From NCBI GenBank assembly GCA_964370445.1, contig CAYJJK010000013.1:1-34955 (forward strand): a stretch of DNA of 34,955 nt, read 5' to 3'. Of the stretch, positions 7,604 to 15,005 are shown in pieces. The number at the start of each line of letters is the position of its first letter. Position 1 is the first letter of the stretch. The notes below the pieces were generated by a model that did not search any database, had not been told where the DNA came from, and was given only the letters and a program-made list of their open reading frames with translations. Source of the DNA: JAAYCI01 sp964370445. GTDB lineage: Bacteria > Bacillota > Clostridia > Oscillospirales > Ruminococcaceae. The translations under genes were made by a program, and so were the position numbers.

Positions 7604-8719
7604 ATGAAAAAAAAGCTGGGTGTTATCATCAATCCTGTGGCTGGCGTGGGCGGCTCTGTAGGTCTTAAAGGCAGCGACGGGCCGGACATACAAAAGCTTG
7701 CCTTTGAAAAAGGAGCCGTGCAAAAGTCCACACAGAAAATGCGCTTGGCCCTTGAAGCAGTTTTGCCCATGGCTGAAACGGTTGTCGTGTATGCGGCCGG
7801 TGGAAATATGGGCGAAGACCTTTGTAAGGAGCTAGGCTTTGAAACATGTATTGTGGGCACAGCGCGCGAAAAAACAGGGCCATCCGACACGGAAAATGCC
7901 GCACGAGAGATGGCAAAACTTGGGGTGGATGTGCTTCTTTTCGCCGGTGGTGACGGCACGGCACGCAACATTTGCGCCAGCTTTGATGCGGAAATCCCGG
8001 TGGTGGGTGTGCCGGCTGGGGTGAAAATCCACTCGGCCGTGTATGCAACAAGTCCTGTTGCCGCCGGCAAAGCGCTGTTTTCCTGCCTTTCGGCAAAACA
8101 GCCCGTGCGCAAGGCCGAAGTGATGGACATCGATGAGGAAATGTATCGAAACGGGCGCTTACAAGCGCAGTTGTACGGATATTTATCGGTGCCCATCATT
8201 CGCGGCGTGATGCAAAACCCAAAGGCGACTTCACACAACAGTGCAGATGACCTTGGTGGCATTTGCGATGAGGTGAAGGAGCGTATGAGCCGGGCAGAGC
8301 CCGATACCTGCTTTATTTTCGGTGCGGGCAGCACCGTGACGGCCTGCGAAACATATCTTGGGCTGGAGGGGAGCTTGCTTGGCATTGACGTGGTGCAAAA
8401 CGGGCAATTTTTGAAAAAGGACGTGGCCGAAAAAGAACTTTTAGGCATCACCGAAAAATACCCGTGCAAACTGATTATTACGGCCATCGGTGGGCAAGGG
8501 CATATTTTCGGCAGGGGCAACCAGCAACTCAGCCCCGATGTCATTAGGCAAATTGGCCTTGACAATGTATGGGTTGTGGCCGCGGCCTCTAAGATTTATT
8601 CCTTGCCAGATCAGTGCCTGTTTGTAGACACGGGCGACGCTGCCCTTAATGCAGACCTGCGCGGCTACAAGCGTGTGGTTGTAGGGTTTGGTGAAACACT
8701 TGTCTGTGAAGTGCGCTGA
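7604..8719 (+). CDS. ATP-NAD kinase-like protein (COG3199 type)
   Basis: The 371-residue protein begins KKLGVIINPVAGVGGSVGLKGSDG, the N terminus of the COG3199/AcoX-like branch of diacylglycerol/NAD kinases. The nucleotide-binding GGDGTARN motif is at residues 115-122. A large C-terminal domain with the conserved GAGSTVTAC and GGQGHIFGRGNQQLS segments follows. Known relatives are annotated as ATP-NAD kinases, but their true substrate is largely untested. ATG 7604 is preceded by AGAGGT and lies 59 bases after the transporter stop, so it is probably the last gene of the gcvPA-gcvPB-transporter operon. Confidence 0.85.
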   Translation: MKKKLGVIINPVAGVGGSVGLKGSDGPDIQKLAFEKGAVQKSTQKMRLALEAVLPMAETVVVYAAGGNMGEDLCKELGFETCIVGTAREKTGPSDTENAAREMAKLGVDVLLFAGGDGTARNICASFDAEIPVVGVPAGVKIHSAVYATSPVAAGKALFSCLSAKQPVRKAEVMDIDEEMYRNGRLQAQLYGYLSVPIIRGVMQNPKATSHNSADDLGGICDEVKERMSRAEPDTCFIFGAGSTVTACETYLGLEGSLLGIDVVQNGQFLKKDVAEKELLGITEKYPCKLIITAIGGQGHIFGRGNQQLSPDVIRQIGLDNVWVVAAASKIYSLPDQCLFVDTGDAALNADLRGYKRVVVGFGETLVCEVR

Positions 8720-8731
8720 AAAATATGGTTA

Positions 8732-8911
8732 ATGTTACGACGAGCGAGGATTCAATATTTTTCTGTGGAAGAGAGGGAGTATCAAGGGAGTGTGGGCACT
8801 ACTGTCTCTTGTGATGATGCCAGCTATGTTTTAGGCACAAGCCTTGTGTTGGATGAGGGAAGCATCCTGCCCGAAACACCCGGCTTTGGCTGGCAGCCCG
8901 GTAGCGATTAG
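8732..8911 (+). CDS. Small hypothetical ORF, probably a C-terminal gene fragment
   Basis: An open frame of 59 residues from ATG 8732 to TAG 8911, encoding SVGTTVSCDDASYVLGTSLV and ending PGFGWQPGSD. No ribosome-binding site precedes the ATG. The biased amino-acid use suggests real coding ancestry, but I do not recognise the family. It may be the remaining tail of a deleted gene downstream of the NAD-kinase-like gene. Confidence 0.3.
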   Translation: MLRRARIQYFSVEEREYQGSVGTTVSCDDASYVLGTSLVLDEGSILPETPGFGWQPGSD

Positions 8912-8960
8912 AAAGCGTTTGCACTGAGTTTGATTTTAGTGATGCGTATTCGTATAAGGT

Positions 8961-8995
8961 AAATAACTCTATGGATTTTTCCCATAGAGTTATTT
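8961..8995. terminator. Strong bidirectional hairpin, likely terminator
   Basis: AAATAACTCTATGG (8961-8974) and CCATAGAGTTATTT (8982-8995) form a perfect 14-bp stem with a 7-nt T-rich loop. The A-rich 5' and T-rich 3' flanks make it usable in both directions. It closes the gcv operon before the merR-type gene. Confidence 0.75.
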
Positions 8996-9011
8996 ATCTT
9001 AATTGAATTAC

Positions 9012-9041
9012 TTGACAAAGGGTATTTTGATTTGCCATACT
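9012..9041 (+). promoter_or_regulatory. Promoter of the MerR-family gene
   Basis: TTGACA (9012-9017), an 18-bp spacer and CATACT (9036-9041) lie 34 bases before the gene start. A slightly long spacer fits MerR-type autoregulation, but no clear dyad is seen within it. Confidence 0.45.
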
Positions 9042-9074
9042 TTACCTTATCAATTCGTTATTTGGAGATGTTTC

Positions 9075-9953
9075 ATGAAAAAGGAAATCTTATACAGCAT
9101 AGGGCAGTTGGCACAGATGTGCAATGCGTCTGTCAAACAAATCCGTTATCTTGAGGAAAAAGGGATTTTAGTGCCCGAAGTGCGCAATCAAGACAACAAC
9201 TATCGTTACTATTCTCCAAACCAACTGCCTCAGCTGATCCTCATCAAAACTTTGCGTGATTTAGGGTTTCCATTTGAGGAGATTGTGGAAATCTTATCCG
9301 GTTCACAGGAGGACTTTCTTTCCCGTATTGCGCATCAATTGGAGGTGACGGATGAGGCCATAAAATCCGCGATTTTCCGCTATGAAATGGTGTGTTCCTA
9401 CTATACAAATCTAATGAAAAGTTATGCTGTGAATCAATACATTGAAGAACACAAACAAAACGCACTTTCCGATAACATTACAACCACTTACATTCCAAAG
9501 CAAACGGTTATCACGATGCGCAACAAAAGCCCTATTACATCGCAGTATTTATTCATCGACCGTTTTTTTGATTTACAAAAATTGTGTGCACGCAAAAGGG
9601 TGGCAAGCTATGCCAATATGATGGCATTATTTCATGATGGCTACCTAAGCCAGTTTGCACAAGATGGGGTGAAAACAAATGATTTGGAAACCATGGTGCC
9701 GGTAAACCGCGAGTGCTCTTTGGATTCAGACACAAGGCTTTTCGGGGGTTTTCATGGGGCGAGTGCCCTGCACAAGGGAAGCTATCAAGATTTGCAAGCT
9801 GTTTATCAAAAAATAGATTCATGGGCAAAAGAAAACGGGAAGGTTTTGATGAAGCAATCTTTAGAAATTTATTTATTGGGTCCTGACATGACTTTGGATG
9901 AAAACGAATACATCACAAGGCTGGTGGTTCCGTTTGAGGGTAGCGTTTTATAG
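9075..9953 (+). CDS. MerR-family transcriptional regulator
   Basis: A 292-residue protein from ATG 9075, preceded by GGAG 7 bases upstream; the frame extends upstream but has no other ribosome-binding site. The N terminus LYSIGQLAQMCNASVKQIRYLEEKGILVPEV with the wing segment RYYSPNQLPQLILI is a canonical MerR winged helix (residues 1-75). A helical linker follows (about 76-120). The remaining 170 residues resemble a GyrI/BmrR-like small-molecule-binding domain in pattern only. Such regulators activate drug or stress genes. No target gene lies next to it; downstream is a degraded DUF6809-like gene. Confidence 0.85.
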   Translation: MKKEILYSIGQLAQMCNASVKQIRYLEEKGILVPEVRNQDNNYRYYSPNQLPQLILIKTLRDLGFPFEEIVEILSGSQEDFLSRIAHQLEVTDEAIKSAIFRYEMVCSYYTNLMKSYAVNQYIEEHKQNALSDNITTTYIPKQTVITMRNKSPITSQYLFIDRFFDLQKLCARKRVASYANMMALFHDGYLSQFAQDGVKTNDLETMVPVNRECSLDSDTRLFGGFHGASALHKGSYQDLQAVYQKIDSWAKENGKVLMKQSLEIYLLGPDMTLDENEYITRLVVPFEGSVL

Positions 9954-10081
9954 GCCTAACGGGATAAGATTTATAAAATGCTTGATTAGCGAGGGAAAGT
10001 TATATTTGCTCGATTTTTAGATTTCATGAGTGAAAAAACAACCGCTTTCAAAGGGGTATATACTTTGTGACGGGAGGTCTC

Positions 10082-10272
10082 CTACCTAATCTCCCATAAA
10101 AAACTTTCCAAATCTTCGTGCATCACCTCAAACCCCATTTGTGTCCCGCCCGAAAGCCCATGACGAAATGCTCCGCCGAAATTTCCCCACATATTGTGGA
10201 ATGTGCATTCACCAGTTCAATGAGGAGCTTCTTTTCTTTGTCTTCGGGAAGACGAAGGAGAAGCTCCTCATT
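10082..10272 (-). pseudogene. DUF6809-like small protein, 5'-truncated and frameshifted
   Basis: Reading the minus strand from about 10272 gives EELLLRLPEDKEKKLLIELV and then SAEHFVMGFRAGHK; with a one-base shift near 10135 it continues GFEVMHEDLESFLWEIR and stops at 10082. The pattern of an acidic helix, then 'xxExFxxGFRLGxxL' and a short acidic tail, fits the small DUF6809-type proteins of Clostridia. A stop lies just upstream of the first residue and no start codon is present, so the gene is truncated as well as shifted. The 50-base inverted repeat at 10221-10270 falls inside this coding remnant. Confidence 0.5.
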
Positions 10273-10321
10273 TTACCTGTTTTGAATAGAAAAGAGGGAC
10301 CTGTTGACCCCCACCTATGAC

Positions 10322-10370
10322 ACATCCCCGGAGACTGATAAATCATTGAAGTATCAGTCTCCGGGGATGT
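10322..10370. repeat. Long perfect inverted repeat (19-bp arms)
   Basis: ACATCCCCGGAGACTGATA (10322-10340) and its exact reverse complement (10352-10370) flank an 11-nt loop. No T run follows on either strand. It lies 48 bases beyond the end of the minus-strand reductase gene, so it may protect or end that transcript. It may also be the remnant of a mobile palindrome. Confidence 0.7.
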
Positions 10371-10417
10371 CAAGCTCAATTAGGCTGTTTATTCATATTT
10401 TTACACACAAAGAAAGG

Positions 10418-11377
10418 CTACTCAGGTTTCACACCATAGATAATTTTTTGGCGTGTATAAAGGAAATTTTGCTTATGCGCATTGATTTGTAAAAATTCTG
10501 CATGGGGGTGATTGTCTGTGGTGAAATGCTGGAAGGCACCAAAGCCGACATTACCGCCCACATACACGGTGGAGTAGTTGATAAACATCTCGTCCATTGC
10601 GCCGATGCTCAAAAGATAGGTCATATAGGAAGGTGCCTCAATCAGTAGACGCAAATAGCCCATGCCACGCAAAATTTTTAGCAAAGTGTCGCCGTCTGTT
10701 TTTGCTTCTTCACCGGTGGCAATCACAATGATTTTGCCGGGGTTTGCTTTTAGTTTCTCGTTGATTTCATCAATGTCCACTGCGTCTTTGCTGGCATAGG
10801 GGCCTATTTCTACAATTGGCTTTTTGAAGTTTTCTTTCAAAAACCCAAGCCCTTTCGGGGATGTTGCAATCATCACGGTGGCATCAAGGTCAAATACCTT
10901 GTGCCCTAAGGGGATGTCGGTGCCGTCAAAGGACACGACAACATGTGCGGGGCAAATGTGACTTTTGCCCATTTTCGGCACACGGGCATCGGCCAAGACG
11001 GGGTCAAAACAGGCGGCCGTCATGGTTTCTTCTGTAGACATGGTTTTGGCGTCTACAACCACAGCATCGGCGTAGGAACGAAGCATGTTGAGCACCCAGA
11101 AGTCCGAAAAACCACCATCGGGGTCCAGTGCATTTTTGCTTGAAACCAGCGGACCTTGTGGGTCGTCCACAAAGGCTATCTTGCCATCCACCGACACCAC
11201 AATGGAGGCAAAGGTATAGGGTCTGTCTTCGGGTGCCGGTGGGAAATACACCTCACCGTACACATCTTTAACTTTTGGCAAGGTCTCTTTGTCCGGAGAG
11301 CTTGCCTTGATGGCGGCCAATTTTTTTTCGTCTTTCAGCAGTGGTGTTTGCCGAATGACGTCAGCCGGAAAGTCCAA
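10418..11377 (-). CDS. RibD C-terminal-type (dihydrofolate-reductase-fold) reductase, start lost
   Basis: About 319 residues with the pyrimidine-reductase/DHFR-like fold of RibD C-terminal proteins. The first strand RPYTFASIVVSVDGKIAF matches the family's 'RPYvxxxxAxSLDGKIA' motif, and NMLRSYADAVVVDAKTM and the late LLIEAPSYMTYLLSIGAMDE strand-helix pair also fit. Members use NADPH to reduce riboflavin-type or unknown substrates. There is no deaminase domain, so it is not a full RibD. The only in-frame initiator is a TTG at 11377 without a Shine-Dalgarno; the frame continues a few plausible residues further (PSTVYFT) before meeting mtmB-like sequence. The native start was probably deleted when the gene was joined to the upstream mtmB fragment. 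Confidence 0.7.
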   Translation of the reverse strand: MDFPADVIRQTPLLKDEKKLAAIKASSPDKETLPKVKDVYGEVYFPPAPEDRPYTFASIVVSVDGKIAFVDDPQGPLVSSKNALDPDGGFSDFWVLNMLRSYADAVVVDAKTMSTEETMTAACFDPVLADARVPKMGKSHICPAHVVVSFDGTDIPLGHKVFDLDATVMIATSPKGLGFLKENFKKPIVEIGPYASKDAVDIDEINEKLKANPGKIIVIATGEEAKTDGDTLLKILRGMGYLRLLIEAPSYMTYLLSIGAMDEMFINYSTVYVGGNVGFGAFQHFTTDNHPHAEFLQINAHKQNFLYTRQKIIYGVKPE

Positions 11378-11730
11378 TGTAAAATATACAGTTGATGGTT
11401 TACATAGATTTTGTCTTTTCCTTCTCCTAAAACCACTTGAGAAGGTGTTTTGTGCAAAGACTCGAAAATTTCGTCTTCCGTTACATGAATCACTTTGCCG
11501 CTATCCATATTGAGCATACCCACACGAACAAGTAGCTCCACACCGGCACGAAAAGCGTTTTCAATCAGCTTTTCATCTTCCATCACCAAATTTTCAGGCT
11601 CATAACGAATCTCATATTTTTTTACAAGCTCTTTGATGGTTTTAAACACCAGCATATCAAACTCTTTTCCCGTATAAGACGGACCCGACTCTCCTCGGCC
11701 TATCACTTCCCAAAATCCCACCGCTGACAT
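11335..11730 (-). pseudogene. MtmB-like monomethylamine methyltransferase, N-terminal fragment
   Basis: ATG 11730 follows an ideal AAGGAGG by 5 bases and opens a frame of 131 residues. The first ~112 (GFWEVIGRGESGPS, then KLIENAFRAGVELLVRVGML, VIHVTEDEIFESL and VVLGEGKDKIYV) follow residues 1-113 of MtmB in order, including the 'xLFKAGFEMLLECGI' and 'YTEDEIWDAI' segments. Similarity ends near 11400; the last 19 residues are out-of-frame reductase sequence ending at 11335. The TIM-barrel core and active site are absent, so it cannot be catalytic. It overlaps the reductase frame, which marks a deletion junction near 11395-11400. Confidence 0.75.
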
Positions 11731-12005
11731 GACTGCCTCCTTGATTTCTTTACTTGTATGATTGATGGCAACTGCCAAAAAAACAATTATAGATAGGTTT
11801 TCGTGTAAAAATGTATTCACGTTTTGTAAACAATATTTTACTGTTCTTATATTTTGTAAATTTTGATTTACGTTCATTTTAGCCATATGCATACAATTTG
11901 TCAATTAAATTCAAGTAACTTGATATTTTTTGTCGAATAACACAAAAGCCTTTCACCTGTTTTGGGGATTTTCACAAAGCACAACCTAGAAATAGCTTTC
12001 AGCTC

Positions 12006-12034
12006 TTGCAACTTTTCTGGGATTCACCTATGAT
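12006..12034 (+). promoter_or_regulatory. Sigma-A promoter of the RpiR-family gene
   Basis: TTGCAA (12006-12011), a 17-bp spacer and TATGAT (12029-12034) lie 64 bases before ATG 12098. Confidence 0.55.
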
Positions 12035-12097
12035 ATAAACTATATTCTGTAAAATATGTGGTTGTTCAGTCCTCACTCTGACGGGAAAGGAGCTTTT

Positions 12098-13018
12098 ATG
12101 GATTCAATCACGGACATCATTCGCACCCATTACCAAACCTTGAGCCCCAAGAAAAAAAATGTTGCAGATTTTATCATCCGCAACATTTCCTATTGTGCCT
12201 ATTTTAACGCAAGTGATTTGGCGGCACAGTGTGGTGTGAGTGCTGCACAAATTGTGAAATTTTATAAAAGTCTTGGGTTTAGCTCTTACAAGGAGATGCA
12301 TCTTCTCATTCAGGCCGAGGCCGCCCACCGCACGTCCGGGCTTGCCAGCACGGCTTTTCAAAACATCCAAAGCAATTTGGATAATCGCAACATAAATTTG
12401 CCCACCTTTTCGGCAGCAATCACTTTACAGCAGTGGATTGAAAAAAGCAGTGGAGATTTATCGCAAGACTGTATGACCATTGTAAAACAAGACCTAAGCA
12501 ATATTGAAACCACTTTACAACTGCTTTCCTTTCCTGATTTGGATAACGCCGCAAAAGATATTGCAATTGCCCGTAGGGTGGCTTTTATCGCCCAGCGAAG
12601 CACAGCTGGCTGCAACAGCATTCCCGCGACATACCTTTCCGAGATGCGCCCTAATGTTTTCCCCATAAGCTCTGAGCATAACCACAGTTATGATATGCTA
12701 AAGTGGTGGGACAATCAAGACATTGCCATTGGCATCAATTTGCATAATTACCACTGTGATTTTTCTGAGAAAATGCTACAATTTTCGGCCAAACGTGGCT
12801 GTAAAACCATTTTAATCACCGATGTAGAGACCTATGTTAAAACAGAAAACGACTACTATGACTATGTTTTTCAGTTTGCCTGCAATAATGCGCTCACCTC
12901 TTTTACTTCGTTGATTATTTTATACAATCTGCTGGATTGCCTTGTTGCAAAACACCTTGGACAAAGCTCTGTGGACAGCATTTTGTATACAGAGCAAATC
13001 TTACAGGGCAATATTTGA
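12098..13018 (+). CDS. RpiR/MurR-family transcriptional regulator (HTH plus SIS domain)
   Basis: A 306-residue regulator. The ATG at 12098 follows GAAAGGAG; an in-frame upstream start at 12056 has no such site. Residues 1-75 hold the HTH_6 domain (LSPKKKNVADFIIRN, then SDLAAQCGVSAAQIVKFYKS). From about residue 150 to the end lies a SIS sugar-phosphate-binding domain (RVAFIAQRSTAG, DIAIGINLHNY, GCKTILITD). Family members sense sugar phosphates and control adjacent catabolic genes. The adjacent downstream sequence holds only a decayed coding remnant (13158-13274), so the original target has probably been lost. Confidence 0.85.
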   Translation: MDSITDIIRTHYQTLSPKKKNVADFIIRNISYCAYFNASDLAAQCGVSAAQIVKFYKSLGFSSYKEMHLLIQAEAAHRTSGLASTAFQNIQSNLDNRNINLPTFSAAITLQQWIEKSSGDLSQDCMTIVKQDLSNIETTLQLLSFPDLDNAAKDIAIARRVAFIAQRSTAGCNSIPATYLSEMRPNVFPISSEHNHSYDMLKWWDNQDIAIGINLHNYHCDFSEKMLQFSAKRGCKTILITDVETYVKTENDYYDYVFQFACNNALTSFTSLIILYNLLDCLVAKHLGQSSVDSILYTEQILQGNI

Positions 13019-13157
13019 ATTTTAAACAGCAAACAGCCACTTTACAAAAATGTCTTGAAATGCCTGCCGGCAAAACCATACAGGCGATACCACCGATTGA
13101 CCTTTAGTTACAAGGCTCTTTCTTACGAAGACACCTTACAGATAGAGAGAACACCTT

Positions 13158-13274
13158 GCGCCACTGGCTTTGCCCATAGAAGCCGAGGCTTTTGCGCTAT
13201 GCTTTGATGCACTTTGGGGCACAACTACTACTATTAAAACGGCATATATGTTTATCGATCTCTTGCAATTATGA
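13158..13274 (+). pseudogene. Unrecognised C-terminal coding remnant downstream of RpiR gene
   Basis: The frame from 13158 reads APLALPIEAEAFALCFDALW, then GTTTTIKTAYMFIDLLQL and a stop at 13272-13274. The residue pattern looks like the end of a real enzyme, but I cannot name the family. Upstream frames are broken. The rest of 13019-13420 shows no gene. It may be the remains of the RpiR regulator's target. Confidence 0.3.
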
Positions 13275-13420
13275 AATGTAGAGGGTAATATCAGCGGCAA
13301 AATTAAATTTTCCATACTTTCCAAAGGGGTGTGGAAAAATAGGCGTGATATTTAATATAAAATGTGATAAATTAAGGATATGAAAACCTGTAAAATAGAA
13401 GAGGGCCCCAAAGAATGTCC

Positions 13421-13449
13421 TTGTTTTCTCTATAAAAAGGCTGTATAAT
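13421..13449 (+). promoter_or_regulatory. Promoter of the MBOAT/SGNH pair
   Basis: TTGTTT (13421-13426), a 17-bp spacer and a perfect TATAAT (13444-13449), 49 bases before the MBOAT start. Confidence 0.65.
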
Positions 13450-13498
13450 GTTATTATCTTTGGGTACGCTTATCAAATTATTTTAATAGAGTATAAAA

Positions 13499-14983
13499 AT
13501 GCTATTTAATTCAATTGACTTTTTAATTTTCTTTCCTGTAACATGTTTCATATATTTTATTTCGCCTAAAAAACTTTCATCTCTTGTCCTTTTGGTGGCA
13601 AGTTTTGTTTTTTATGCCAGCTGGAACCCCTACTATCTTGTGTTGATGCTAACATCAATAGGGGTGACTTTTTTTTGTGGAATATTGATTGATAATATCT
13701 ATAAAAAGAAAATTACTTCCAGAATAACCCCGAAAATTATTTTAAATTTGTCTTTAGTGATAAACCTGGGTATTCTGTTTTTCTTTAAATACTACAATTT
13801 CTTCATTGATAGCATAAATACTCTTACTGGTGCGGATTTTATTTTTATCAATGTTATTTTACCTGTCGGTATCAGTTTTTACACCTTTCAAGCCATTGGG
13901 TACACGATTGATGTTTATCGAAAAAATGTCGATGCAGAAAAAAACATTTTGAAATACGCTTTATTTGTATCCTTTTTTCCACAGTTGGTGGCGGGGCCTA
14001 TTGAACGTTCCGGTAATTTGTTACCTCAGATTAACGCACCGAGAAAATTTAAATATGACAACATTATAAACGGTTGTTTAACAATGAGCTGGGGTTTTTT
14101 CTTGAAGCTGGTTATTGCAGACAGGCTTTCTGTTTTGGTGACCTCGGTGTATTCAAACTATCAAAATTATTCGGGCAGTATGCTTTTGTTTGCTACCGTG
14201 TTGTTTGCATTTCAGATCTATTGCGATTTTTACTCATACTCGACGATCGCAGTGGGCAGCGCTAAAGTATTGGGGATTACCCTTATGGAAAACTTTAAGG
14301 CTCCCTATCTCTCTACCTCAATCGGTGCTTTTTGGCAAAGATGGCACATATCTCTTTCGGGGTGGTTTCAAGACTATATCTTCACTCCTTTAGTGTGGGA
14401 TAATCCGTTTAAAAAAATCCCCTTTGTTGGAAAGTTTTTCAAAAATCCGCCTGTGATTATCTCTGTTTTTATTGTATTTTTAGTCAGTGGCTTATGGCAT
14501 GGCGCCGCATGGACATTTGTATTATGGGGGCTGTTGCACGGTGTTTTTCGAACAATTGATATCTGCACAAAAAAATCAAGGAAAAAGCTAAACAAAAAAC
14601 TGAAAATCAATACGGGCAGCTTTTATCATAAGTCCTTAAGTATAATATTTACATTTTTTATAGTATGTTTGTCATATGTGTTTTTTAGAAGTGACAGCGT
14701 TGCTCAAGCGTTTGCAATTTTTAATATAATGCTGACAGATTTTGGCACCCTTAGCCTTTCACAGATTGTTTCACTTGGGCTTAATGAGCGGGAGCTACTC
14801 GTTGTGTTGTTCAGCCTTGTGGTTTTATTTGTTCATGACATACTATACATAAAAGGCATTTTTATCCCCCAAAAAGGTTTGTTACGCTACGTTTTATTCT
14901 ATCTTTTTGTTATTTTAACCTTGATATTCGGTGTGTACGGTGCTGATTATGTTGCTGAGCCGTTCATCTACTTCCAGTTTTAA
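13499..14983 (+). CDS. MBOAT-family membrane O-acyltransferase (AlgI/DltB-like)
   Basis: A multi-pass membrane protein of 494 residues that moves acyl (usually acetyl) groups across the membrane for O-acylation of a cell-surface polymer. The AlgI-type motifs are in order: LVAGPIER near residue 163, WHISLSGWFQDYIFTPL with H283, and the catalytic histidine H334 in SGLWHGAAW, followed by WGLLHGV. The N terminus (FNSIDFLIFFPV) and C terminus are complete. It is followed closely by an SGNH-domain partner, the usual two-gene arrangement for polymer acetylation. The gene is clearly more AT-rich than the flanking genes, which suggests transfer. Confidence 0.92.
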   Translation: MLFNSIDFLIFFPVTCFIYFISPKKLSSLVLLVASFVFYASWNPYYLVLMLTSIGVTFFCGILIDNIYKKKITSRITPKIILNLSLVINLGILFFFKYYNFFIDSINTLTGADFIFINVILPVGISFYTFQAIGYTIDVYRKNVDAEKNILKYALFVSFFPQLVAGPIERSGNLLPQINAPRKFKYDNIINGCLTMSWGFFLKLVIADRLSVLVTSVYSNYQNYSGSMLLFATVLFAFQIYCDFYSYSTIAVGSAKVLGITLMENFKAPYLSTSIGAFWQRWHISLSGWFQDYIFTPLVWDNPFKKIPFVGKFFKNPPVIISVFIVFLVSGLWHGAAWTFVLWGLLHGVFRTIDICTKKSRKKLNKKLKINTGSFYHKSLSIIFTFFIVCLSYVFFRSDSVAQAFAIFNIMLTDFGTLSLSQIVSLGLNERELLVVLFSLVVLFVHDILYIKGIFIPQKGLLRYVLFYLFVILTLIFGVYGADYVAEPFIYFQF

Positions 14984-15005
14984 ACATATAAAAGAGAGAT
15001 TTATA

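Noticed and set aside
10221..10270. Rho-independent terminator of the MerR gene
   Set aside because: The hairpin lies inside a minus-strand coding remnant and is followed by only four T; termination is possible but not the best explanation.
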